This document shows positions 12,723 to 19,684 of a DNA stretch of 20,657 nt, one piece after another. Made by a program: the position numbers and the translations under genes. Each line of letters begins with the position of its first letter. Position 1 is the first letter of the stretch. The notes beneath the pieces were generated by a model that was given only the letters and a program-made list of their open reading frames with translations, was not told where the DNA came from and did no database searches. The stretch covers positions 1-20,657 of the forward strand of contig URKR01000033.1 of the NCBI GenBank assembly GCA_900548355.1, given 5' to 3'. This stretch comes from an uncultured Oscillospiraceae bacterium (GTDB lineage Bacteria; Bacillota; Clostridia; Oscillospirales; Ruminococcaceae).

Positions 12723-14198
12723 CTACCCCTCGCGTATCACAGTCTTATCACCAACTTGTTGCGAAGTTGTAAAAGCTGCGGCGGGCGGGAAGGTCACGGT
12801 CGCGCGGGTGCCGCGGCCGGGTTCGCTCTCATACTGCAGCTGTGCGCCGTGCGCCGCCGTGATGCTGCGGCAGAGCGCCACCCCCAGCCCGGCCCCGCCC
12901 TCGGCCCGGGCGCGGGCTTTGTCGGCGCGGTAGAACGGCTGGCCGATCCGGGCCAGCGTACCGGCGTCCATGCCGCGGCCGTTGTCGGTCACGGTCAGCG
13001 CGCAGCCGCCGTCGGCCGCCGCCGCGCCGGCCAGCGTGACCGTCCCGCCCGCTGCGCAGGCTTTGATCGCGTTGTCGCCAAGGTTGACAACCAGGCTTTC
13101 AAGCAGCGCGGCCTCGCCCTGGATCGCGGGCAGCGCTTCGGGCGTTTCGCAGTGCAGGGCGACACCGCGTGCCGCGGCTTTGGGGCGCAGGGCTTTCGCG
13201 GCGCGGCGCAGCAGGGCGGCGGCGTCCTGCTCGGTCAGTTCGGGCGGTTCCTGCCGCAGCACCGAAAGCCGCACCAGCTGCTGTGAAAGGTTCAAAAGCC
13301 GGCCGCTCTCGAACCGGATCGTGTCCAGCGCCTCCTGCAATTCGGGCCCGCGCAGGTCGGCGCGCTGGATGTATTCGGCATAGCCGCCGATCGCGGTCAA
13401 GGGGGTGCGCATCTCGTGCGAAAGGTCGTCCACCAGCCGCTGCTTGGCCTCGGCTTCGGCTGAAAGGGTCTTGAGTTGGGCATCGACGGTGGCGGCCAGC
13501 TCGTCCAGCGCGCGGCCCAGTTCGCCGACTTCGTCGGTGCGCGGCGCGCCGGGGGTGGTGGCGCGGCGGGTGTAATCGCCGCCGGCCATGCTGCGGGCGG
13601 CTTCGGTCAGGGTTTGCAGTGGGCGGCTTAACCGGCGCAGCACAAGATACAGCCCCAGCGCAAACGCCCCGGCCGCAGCCGTGCCCAGCCCGGCGCAGAC
13701 CGCGGCGATCCGCTGCCATTCGGTGTAAAAATCCTCAATCGGGGCGGTCATTGTGATGGTGTAGCCGATCAGGTCGCCGGCCAGCGCGGTCGTGGCGTAA
13801 AACAGGTGCCTGCCCTCCACCATCCGCACCTGCCAGCTGCGCTGGCCGGCAACCAGGGTGGTAATTTCGGGCAGCGGCTCGGCGGTGGGCAGGCTGGAAT
13901 AGACGGCCTCCCCGTTGCGGAAGATGCCGAGCCCCAGCCCCTGCCCGCGGGCACTCTGGCCGTGGTTTGACCACAGCTGGGCCAGCGCGTCGGGCCGGCT
14001 GGCCAGCACGGCGGCGGTATCCTCGGCCACCGTCGTGACCAGCGCGTGCTGGCGGGTCAGCAGTTCGTCCACCCGGGCGGCAAAGCTCTGCCGGCAGCTG
14101 ATCTGCAGCACCGCGAACAGCGCCGCCAGCAGCCCCGCCGCCAGCGCAAGCGAGGCCAGATAGGTTTTGTGCCAATATTTCAGATGCAGCCGCCGCAT
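12723..14198 (-). CDS. Two-component sensor histidine kinase, orphan
   Basis: A 491-residue membrane kinase. TM1 is at about residues 13-34, an extracytoplasmic sensor region at 35-160 (no family recognised), and TM2 at about 163-187. HAMP follows (about 188-240), then HisKA with SHEMRTPLTAIGGY (phospho-acceptor His261). HATPase_c is complete: N-box NLGDNAIKA (372-380), G1 DNGRGM (405-410), F-box GQPFYRAD and G2 GGAGLG (434-439). A 20-residue tail follows the usual TVTFP end. CAGGTGG stands before ATG 14198. Its own promoter lies upstream, and the next gene leftward in the transcript is a lipoprotein. No response regulator is found on either side, which is unusual since such kinases normally follow one. 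Confidence 0.96.
   Translation of the reverse strand: MRRLHLKYWHKTYLASLALAAGLLAALFAVLQISCRQSFAARVDELLTRQHALVTTVAEDTAAVLASRPDALAQLWSNHGQSARGQGLGLGIFRNGEAVYSSLPTAEPLPEITTLVAGQRSWQVRMVEGRHLFYATTALAGDLIGYTITMTAPIEDFYTEWQRIAAVCAGLGTAAAGAFALGLYLVLRRLSRPLQTLTEAARSMAGGDYTRRATTPGAPRTDEVGELGRALDELAATVDAQLKTLSAEAEAKQRLVDDLSHEMRTPLTAIGGYAEYIQRADLRGPELQEALDTIRFESGRLLNLSQQLVRLSVLRQEPPELTEQDAAALLRRAAKALRPKAAARGVALHCETPEALPAIQGEAALLESLVVNLGDNAIKACAAGGTVTLAGAAAADGGCALTVTDNGRGMDAGTLARIGQPFYRADKARARAEGGAGLGVALCRSITAAHGAQLQYESEPGRGTRATVTFPPAAAFTTSQQVGDKTVIREG
12742..12770 (-). promoter_or_regulatory. 11-bp-periodic direct repeat, candidate response-regulator box
   Basis: On the plus strand AAGTTGT (12764-12770) and AACTTGT (12753-12759) match at six of seven bases with an 11-bp period; a weaker third copy, GTCTTAT (12742-12748), keeps the phase. 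Tandem 11-bp repeats are typical of OmpR/PhoB-family binding sites. The site lies within the last codons of the kinase gene, about 60 bases before the first lipoprotein start, so it could drive lipoprotein expression. Confidence 0.4.
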
Positions 14199-14250
14199 GT
14201 TGCCACCTGCTTTCTGTATGAATCATGGGAAAGACGGGGTTCTCTTTTTT

Positions 14251-14259
14251 AGTATACCA
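14251..14259 (-). promoter_or_regulatory. Extended -10 promoter of the histidine kinase
   Basis: On the minus strand TGGTATACT is a perfect extended -10 (TGn plus TATACT); the -35 at 17 bp (TGTGCG) is poor, as is usual for extended -10 promoters. The start site would be near 14244, 46 bases before the kinase start codon. It shows that the kinase is transcribed independently of the GH3 gene. Confidence 0.6.
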
Positions 14260-14339
14260 GATTCATCGGCAAACGCACAGACGCAGGCGGGCAAAAGGCG
14301 CCCTGCCGCCGGGCCGAAAGAAACAAACCGATACAGGAG

Positions 14340-14376
14340 CAGGGGAGCCCCCGGCCGTTGGCCGGGGACCCCCCTG
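14340..14376 (-). terminator. Terminator-like hairpin after the GH3 gene
   Basis: CCCCGGCC-GTT-GGCCGGGG is the core of a longer imperfect stem running from CAGGGG to CCCCTG. The T-run on the minus strand is poor (CTCCTGTATCGGTTTGTTTC), so this is a probable rather than certain terminator. The stretch between it and the GH3 stop is strongly purine-rich on the plus strand. Nothing else is seen in the 260-base gap except the kinase promoter. Confidence 0.6.
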
Positions 14377-14458
14377 CACAGAAAAGAGAGAGAAGAAAAA
14401 TACAAAATGTAGAACAAGAGAAGAATAGACCAACTGGAATTTCGCGCAGCGCAAATCG

Positions 14459-16975
14459 TTATTCGTACCGGTCGGACTGCAGGATCACCCGCACCAGGTG
14501 GGTGATGCACCAGCGCAGCCGGGCTTCGGTCAGGCTGCCGTCGGCCAGGGCGGCGCGGATGCTTGCGTGGTCCATCGCCATGCCGGGCATCACGACATCG
14601 TTGCCGGCCAGTATGCAGCCGGCCGCCGTGCATGTGGCGTCGATGTTGGTGGTTGTCCAGTCGGTCATGATAAGGCCGGTGAAGCCGAATTCACACCGGG
14701 CCACTTTGGTGCACAAATCATAGCAGTTGGCCGCATGCACGCCGTTGATCAGGTTGTAGCTTGTCATAATCGCGCGGGGGCGGGCTTCCCGCACGGCAAT
14801 TTCGAACCCTTTGAGGTAGAGCTCCCGCAGGCAGCGCTCGGTCAGGATGCTGTTTGAACCCATGCGGTTGTCTTCCTGGTTGTTGCAGGCAAAATGTTTG
14901 ATGGTAACGCCCAGGCCGGGGCGGCGCTGCACGCCCTGGGTGATGGCGGCGGCGCAGCGGCCGGACAGCAGCGGGTCTTCGGCAAAATATTCAAAGTTGC
15001 GGCCGCAAAGCGGGTTGCGGTGCAGGTTCATGCCGGGCGCCAGCCAGAGATCCACCCCGAACAGCGCCATCTCGGCCCCGATGGCGTCGCCCACCGCGCG
15101 CAGCAGCGCAAGGTCCCAGCTTTGGGCCAGCAGCGTGCCGACCGGCATGGCGGTACAGTATTGGTAACGGGCCTCCCCTTGCGGGGCGGGGCCGTCATAG
15201 AGCAGGCCGTGCTCCAGCCCGAGCGACATCGGCGTCGGCTGGGGTTTGCCGTCTTGCAGGTAATAGGTCTGGGTCAGCCGCAGCCCGGCCGGGCCGTCGG
15301 CCAGCACAAGCGGCGCCACGCCTTCGGCCAGGGCGGCGCTGCTTGTCTCCGCCGCCGAACCGGGCACCGCGGCCCCGGCGCTGCCCAGCGCGCCGCCTGT
15401 TTCGCCGGCTTCTTCGGCGCCCTGGCCCTTGCTCGGCTCGCCGGTCGCCAGGCAGACAAGCTGGTCCACGCTCAGCGCATCCACCAGGCGGCTGGCCTCG
15501 TCAGGCGCTTCATCGGTGCTGTAGCTGACAATCCGGGGTGCAACCGCCGAAAGGTCATACGGCAGCACCGGCACCCCTTTGGCTGCCAGGCACATGGCGG
15601 CATACCGCGCCGCGCGGCGGTTGGCAGGCAGGCACAGGGTTTCCACCGGCGCTTCGGGCGGGCAGATGGTTTCGGTTTTGGTCAGGATCTTGGCGGCGGG
15701 CAGATCCAGCGCGGCGACAAGTCTGCTTTCGGCCAGCGAATCGCCGAGATACAGCCCGTAAATACCGGGTTCCAGAATCCAGGCGGCCGCCACTTCGTCA
15801 TAGCTTTCCAGGCATTCAGGCCCGAACGAAAGGGTCAGAACCTCGGTTTCGCCGGGAGCCAGCAGGCCGGTTTTCGCAAAGGCGATGAGCCGGCGGGCTT
15901 CCTTTTCCAGTTTGCCGTCGGGCAGGCCGGCGTAAAGCTGCACAACCTCCCGCCCGGCCCGCTTGCCGGCGTTGGTCACCGCTACCTTGACAAGGACCGT
16001 GCCATCGGCCGCGCAGGCGACCTGTGCGCCGTCAAGTTCAAACTCCGTGTAGCTCAGGCCAAAACCGAACCCGTACCGCACGGCAATCTCAAAACTGTCG
16101 AAGTAGCGGTAGCCGACATACAGCCCTTCCTGGTAAATTTCCTGCTCCACATTGCCGTTGTTGTGGGAGAAGGTGGCGGCGTTCGGGTAGTCGGCATAGC
16201 GAAAGGCCCAGGTGTCGGTCAGCTTGCCGCTCGGGTTGACGGCGCCGGAAAGCACATCTGCCACGGCACGGCCGCCCTCCATGCCGGGCTGGGAGATGAC
16301 GAGCACCGCCTCAATGGCAGGAAACTCATCCAGGCAGGAAAGATCGACCACGCCGCCGGCGTTGATGAGCAGCACCACATGGCGGTACAGCCGGCACAGG
16401 TCGGCCAGCTGGGCGTGTTCCTCGGCGCTGAGCGCATAATCGCCGGGGCCGGCCTGCCGGTCGGCGCCTTCGCCGGCGACCCGGGCCAGCACATACACCG
16501 CAACTTCGGCCTCGGTGGCATATACATCGCCGCCGGCCGGCAGCAAAAACGGCCGGGTCGAATACGCCATGAAAAAGGCGCTGAGCTCGCCGGCCTGCTC
16601 CCGCACGCGGGCGTCGGCCAAAACTTCCTGTTTCCAGGCCTGGCGGGCGGCGGCATAGCGGGCTTCGCAGTCGTCCAGCCATTGGTCGGTTGTCAGCGAA
16701 AATCCGGCTTCCACAAGACCTTGGCGGATCGAAACACTGGCCCGCTCATTCACATCGCCGGAACCGGTGCCCCCCTTGACGGTGTGGGTGGCGCCGGCGC
16801 CGAACAGCGCAAGCGGGGCTTTGGGGGAAAGCGGCAGCAGGTTGTTTTTGTTTTCCAGCAGGACAAAACCTTCGGTCGCGGCGCGGCGTGCCAGGCTGGC
16901 GTTGGCGGCTTCATACGGGCGCGGGGCGGGGTCGGCGGTGCCGCTCAGTGGCCGTTTGCGAACGTTTCTTGGCAT
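14459..16975 (-). CDS. Glycoside hydrolase family 3 beta-glucosidase with reversed domain order
   Basis: An 838-residue intracellular glycosidase (no signal peptide) probably releasing glucose or xylose from beta-linked oligosaccharides. ATG 16975 (MPRNVRKRP) has AAGGAGG just upstream; a longer open frame lacks a site. Domain order is inverted relative to typical GH3: the alpha/beta-sandwich GH3_C part comes first (FVLLENKNNLLPL, GGTGSGDVN, then GKLTDTWAFRYADYP), then a fibronectin-like domain (GFGFGLSYTEFEL, VTNAGKRAGREVVQLY), a second variable region with an Ala/Gly/Glu-rich insert, and last the TIM barrel (LADGPAGLR, APGMNLHRNPLCGRNFEYFAEDP, KHFACNNQE). The nucleophile is Asp772 in GLIMTDW. 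Reversed GH3 enzymes are known from rumen Clostridia. The RpiR regulator gene lies immediately upstream. Substrate unknown. Confidence 0.95.
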   Translation of the reverse strand: MPRNVRKRPLSGTADPAPRPYEAANASLARRAATEGFVLLENKNNLLPLSPKAPLALFGAGATHTVKGGTGSGDVNERASVSIRQGLVEAGFSLTTDQWLDDCEARYAAARQAWKQEVLADARVREQAGELSAFFMAYSTRPFLLPAGGDVYATEAEVAVYVLARVAGEGADRQAGPGDYALSAEEHAQLADLCRLYRHVVLLINAGGVVDLSCLDEFPAIEAVLVISQPGMEGGRAVADVLSGAVNPSGKLTDTWAFRYADYPNAATFSHNNGNVEQEIYQEGLYVGYRYFDSFEIAVRYGFGFGLSYTEFELDGAQVACAADGTVLVKVAVTNAGKRAGREVVQLYAGLPDGKLEKEARRLIAFAKTGLLAPGETEVLTLSFGPECLESYDEVAAAWILEPGIYGLYLGDSLAESRLVAALDLPAAKILTKTETICPPEAPVETLCLPANRRAARYAAMCLAAKGVPVLPYDLSAVAPRIVSYSTDEAPDEASRLVDALSVDQLVCLATGEPSKGQGAEEAGETGGALGSAGAAVPGSAAETSSAALAEGVAPLVLADGPAGLRLTQTYYLQDGKPQPTPMSLGLEHGLLYDGPAPQGEARYQYCTAMPVGTLLAQSWDLALLRAVGDAIGAEMALFGVDLWLAPGMNLHRNPLCGRNFEYFAEDPLLSGRCAAAITQGVQRRPGLGVTIKHFACNNQEDNRMGSNSILTERCLRELYLKGFEIAVREARPRAIMTSYNLINGVHAANCYDLCTKVARCEFGFTGLIMTDWTTTNIDATCTAAGCILAGNDVVMPGMAMDHASIRAALADGSLTEARLRWCITHLVRVILQSDRYE

Positions 16976-16999
16976 GGGAACCTCCTTATATTCATAATA

Positions 17000-17018
17000 A
17001 GGTAGAATATCTCTACCT
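17000..17018 (-). promoter_or_regulatory. Operator-like inverted repeat at the GH3 start site
   Basis: AGGTAGA and TCTACCT are perfect 7-bp arms around ATATC. The repeat covers the predicted start of transcription of the GH3 promoter (near 17014), where repressor binding would block it. The adjacent RpiR-type regulator is the obvious candidate; this is inference from position. As RNA it would be a weak hairpin. Confidence 0.45.
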
Positions 17019-17020
17019 GC

Positions 17021-17049
17021 ATTGTACCGCATCCGGGCGGGCAGGGCAA
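17021..17049 (-). promoter_or_regulatory. Sigma-A promoter of the GH3 gene
   Basis: On the minus strand TTGCCC (17049-17044) and TACAAT (17026-17021) are exactly 17 bp apart. It lies in the 81-base gap just after the rpiR-type stop, so the GH3 gene can be transcribed apart from its regulator. Confidence 0.65.
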
Positions 17050-17056
17050 GCGGCAA

Positions 17057-17887
17057 TCAAGGGTTTGTGTACCGCTGTTTGAGCGCGCGCAGCCGGGCCA
17101 GCCGGTCCACCGCCCGGTCGCCAAGCTTGGCCGATACGCCGAGCACCAGCGCATCGACAATGGCGGCCGGCGCAGCCATGGAGTGATATTCGTTTGCCTC
17201 GCCGCGGTAGACGAACAGCCGAATGTCGGGCTGCGGGTCCGGCAGAGGAGAAAGCTGGCCGGTAAAGAGCAGCGTGCGGTAGCCGGCCTCGCGCTGCCAG
17301 TCCAGCAGGATCGCGCCCTCGGTGCTGCGCTTGGAGAAGCTGAACACCACCACAAGATCGCCGGGGCCCGCCGCAGCCAGCCCTTCCAGCAGTTCGTTGC
17401 CGGCCCCGGCCAACAGCCGGACATCGACGCCGATCCGCCGCAGCCGAAACCGGAGCAGTTCAGCCATGGAGCGCGAGGCGTTTTTGGCATACACAAAGAC
17501 CCGCCGCGCTTCGACAATGGCCTGTACGGCGCGGTGAAACTCTGCCGGGTCCAGCAGCGCTTCGGTTTTTTCCAGGCAATAGCGCTGCTGTTCCAGCCAG
17601 TGGGGAAGCGGGGCCCCGTCCCCTTCGGCCAGGGTAGCGGCCAGTTTGTCGGCCGGGCCGGTGCGGGTTTGCGTCTGGGCCAGCACCACCTGTTTGAGGT
17701 GCTTGAAATCCCGGCAGCCTACATGGCGCGCAAAGCGGGAGACCGTCGCCTCCGACATGGAGAGGGTCTCGGCGAGCTGCGCAATGCTCAAAAAGAGGAA
17801 CCGGTCGCTGTGCTGGTTGATAAACTCCAGCAAAGCCGCCTCATTGGCGGTGAGTTTGTCCGGCATGGAGGGAAAGGTGATCGGCAT
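17057..17887 (-). CDS. MurR/RpiR-family transcriptional regulator (HTH-SIS)
   Basis: A 276-residue DNA-binding regulator of sugar metabolism. An N-terminal HTH_6 domain covers about residues 1-77, with the recognition region IAQLAETLSMSEATVSRFARHVGCRDFKHLK. A SIS phosphosugar-binding domain covers about 105-250 (RRVFVYAKNASRSMAELLRFRLRRIG, then DLVVVFSFSKRSTE). Family members sense phosphorylated sugars. AAGGAG precedes ATG 17887 at good spacing. It is followed by the GH3 gene on the same strand, so it likely controls glucoside use. The PHP gene upstream is separated by a terminator. A TACAAT with an adjacent 7-bp inverted repeat (GCACAGA/TCTGTGC) lies at 17968-17992, but any transcript from it would start inside the terminator stem, so the promoter of this gene is uncertain. 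Confidence 0.95.
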   Translation of the reverse strand: MPITFPSMPDKLTANEAALLEFINQHSDRFLFLSIAQLAETLSMSEATVSRFARHVGCRDFKHLKQVVLAQTQTRTGPADKLAATLAEGDGAPLPHWLEQQRYCLEKTEALLDPAEFHRAVQAIVEARRVFVYAKNASRSMAELLRFRLRRIGVDVRLLAGAGNELLEGLAAAGPGDLVVVFSFSKRSTEGAILLDWQREAGYRTLLFTGQLSPLPDPQPDIRLFVYRGEANEYHSMAAPAAIVDALVLGVSAKLGDRAVDRLARLRALKQRYTNP

Positions 17888-17900
17888 AGGCGTCTCCTTG

Positions 17901-17966
17901 GGAAAAATACAAAACAGAGCCGGCCCCGCCGCGTCTTTCGAACGCGGAAGAACGGGGGGCTGGCTC
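17901..17966 (-). terminator. Terminator of the ECF-PHP operon
   Basis: On the minus strand GAGCC-A-GCCCC pairs with GGGGC-C-GGCTC, with an inner CCGCGT/ACGCGG stem, followed by TGTTTTGTATTTTT. It sits between the PHP stop at 18006 and the regulator start at 17887, separating the two units. Confidence 0.85.
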
Positions 17967-17973
17967 TATTGTA

Positions 17974-17992
17974 GCACAGAGACGGTCTGTGC
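17974..17992 (-). promoter_or_regulatory. Inverted repeat beside a -10-like TACAAT upstream of the RpiR-type gene
   Basis: GCACAGA and TCTGTGC are perfect 7-bp arms around GACGG, directly upstream of a minus-strand TACAAT (17973-17968). It could be an operator for the regulator gene, but no -35 is visible and the terminator hairpin follows immediately. Low confidence. Confidence 0.25.
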
Positions 17993-18005
17993 GCATCCTG
18001 TTTTT

Positions 18006-18836
18006 TCAGCCGGCGGCACGCTGTTTGGCGGCAAGCACGGCCGGGGTTTCGCCCTGGCCGAGCAGCACCCCGACATAATCCCCGCCCAAAGCGTGCACCT
18101 CTTTGAGCGCCCGCTTGAGAATGCCGGCTGTCCTGACCTTGAAGGCGGCTTCCGGGTGGATGGTGATTTCGTACCGCCCCGCGCGCATCTCTTCATACAG
18201 TGCAGAAAAGCTTGCGGCATCGCGGTCAAACCGTGTGCGGATGCAGCCGTACTGGGTGGCCTGGTGGGTGTCGCTGCCCGCCACGACCGGAATCCCCAGC
18301 TGGTGGCCTAAGCCGTAGGTCAGCCGTTCAATGCGCACGCGGTTTTCGGCGATGTCCTTGCCGTTGAGGTCGATGAAATCAAACCGGGCCAGCTGGTCGT
18401 CGGGCAGGTCGGGGATATGGCCGCCTTCACGGAAGGGGTGGGCGGCGCCGACCAGAACCGGGTATTCGTCAAACAGGCGGGCCAGCGCGGCAAAGGGCAA
18501 AAACTGTCCGCGCTGCTTGTAGGGTTCCAGCCGGCGGTTCAGCTCCCGGATGGCGTCCATCGGGCCGATTGAAAGGATGTGCCCGCCTTCGGCAATATCG
18601 GTTTCCATCCCGGGAAATACCTTAAGCCCGCCAAAGACAAAGGCGTCGCCGCAGCGGTCGCCGGCGGCGGCAATATAGCCGTAGACTTCGTCAAACTGCT
18701 GGGTGTTGAAGTGCTCGGTCAGACAGATGGCGTCCAGCCCCGCGCTGTGCGCTTCGCCCAGCAGCCACTGGGTGTAAGGAATGGAAAAAGGCAGATATTT
18801 GGCCAGCTTGCCATGGGTGTGAAAGTCAAGATACAT
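18006..18836 (-). CDS. PHP-domain metal-dependent phosphoesterase
   Basis: A 276-residue cytoplasmic protein of the polymerase-and-histidinol-phosphatase fold, likely a phosphatase or phosphodiesterase on a small molecule. The metal-binding set is visible: His6 and His8 (DFHTHG), Glu41-His42 (LTEHF), Glu78 (FPGMETD), His86, His133 (AAHPFREG), and Asp189 and His191 (AGSDTH). ATG 18836 follows AAAGGGGGC; a longer frame upstream lacks a site and would overlap ecfT. It starts 14 bases after the ecfT stop and ends at a terminator, so it is the last gene of the transporter operon. It may act on the transported compound or its phosphorylated form; the substrate is unknown. Confidence 0.9.
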   Translation of the reverse strand: MYLDFHTHGKLAKYLPFSIPYTQWLLGEAHSAGLDAICLTEHFNTQQFDEVYGYIAAAGDRCGDAFVFGGLKVFPGMETDIAEGGHILSIGPMDAIRELNRRLEPYKQRGQFLPFAALARLFDEYPVLVGAAHPFREGGHIPDLPDDQLARFDFIDLNGKDIAENRVRIERLTYGLGHQLGIPVVAGSDTHQATQYGCIRTRFDRDAASFSALYEEMRAGRYEITIHPEAAFKVRTAGILKRALKEVHALGGDYVGVLLGQGETPAVLAAKQRAAG

Positions 18837-18850
18837 GGTGTGCGCCCCCT

Positions 18851-19684
18851 TTACAAGATTGTGGAAACCAGGATGGTGACAGCCACCCATAAAAAGGAGA
18901 CGGCCAAAAAGAGCAGATCGTTGTTCGAAAGTTTCAGGTGGGAAAGCTTGAGCTTTTTGACCTCCTTGTTGACGGCGGCATAGCGGTACCCTTTCAGTTC
19001 CAGCACTTCAACGGTGGTGCGGCTGCGCTTGGCTGTGTTGAGCATAAGCGGGTAGAAGGACTGGATGATGACCTGTACCTCATACGCCAAATACCGCACC
19101 TTGCCGGGCAGCGTTTCATGCGCCGGCGGGTTGCCCCGCAGCCGGTAGGAAAGCAGCACGTTCTGGAACTCTTCCAGCAGCAGCGGCAGCATCCGGTATG
19201 CGTAGGAGATGGAGAAGGAGAGCCGCTCCGGGCAGCCGTACCACATCAGCCCGTTGGCGAGCTGGTCAGGGTCCAGGCCGGAAAAGATCGTGATCGAAGC
19301 CAGCGATACCGTCGCTACCTTGAGCGTCAGGACCAGCAGCGGCACAACCGCCGAAGCGTTGCCGCCGAACAGCAGCGTGACAAGCAGCAGGTACCCGGTC
19401 TGGGTGAAAACCCCGACGGCGAACAGCGCCAGCACAAGCCCGGCTACATGGGCCAGCCAGGTGGTGGCCATGACCAGCAGAAAACAGCCGATCAAAAACG
19501 GCAGATCGTTGACAAACCAGGGAACCAACCCGAAAAAGAGATACCAAACCAGCAGCATCCGCGGGTCCATCCCGGCAATCAGCGTATCGTTGTTGCCGTA
19601 GGCGTTTTTCAGTACCTGGTTGCGCAGAAAATCCAACGAAATTTTGTCGTACAAATTTTCTGAAAGCTTTTCCATCGTCTTCAT
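18851..19684 (-). CDS. ecfT: ECF transporter transmembrane component EcfT (CbiQ family)
   Basis: A 277-residue membrane protein that couples the ATPases to a substrate-binding S subunit in energy-coupling-factor importers, usually for vitamins or metal ions. Hydrophobic segments lie at about residues 42-58, 62-78, 80-105, 112-135 and 255-276. The two cytoplasmic coupling motifs appear as SYRLRGNPP (about 179-187) and EVLELKGYRYA (about 226-236), matching the Ala-Arg-Gly-type signatures of the family. ATG 19684 overlaps the ATPase stop as ATGA, so translation is coupled; an ATG at 19675 is an alternative start. No S subunit gene is within the window; it may lie to the right. Substrate cannot be told. 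Confidence 0.9.
   Translation of the reverse strand: MKTMEKLSENLYDKISLDFLRNQVLKNAYGNNDTLIAGMDPRMLLVWYLFFGLVPWFVNDLPFLIGCFLLVMATTWLAHVAGLVLALFAVGVFTQTGYLLLVTLLFGGNASAVVPLLVLTLKVATVSLASITIFSGLDPDQLANGLMWYGCPERLSFSISYAYRMLPLLLEEFQNVLLSYRLRGNPPAHETLPGKVRYLAYEVQVIIQSFYPLMLNTAKRSRTTVEVLELKGYRYAAVNKEVKKLKLSHLKLSNNDLLFLAVSFLWVAVTILVSTIL

Noticed and set aside
14894..17005. A 703-codon open frame antisense to the GH3 gene
   Set aside because: It mirrors the high-GC coding frame on the other strand; its translation has no recognisable domain and it has no credible ribosome site.
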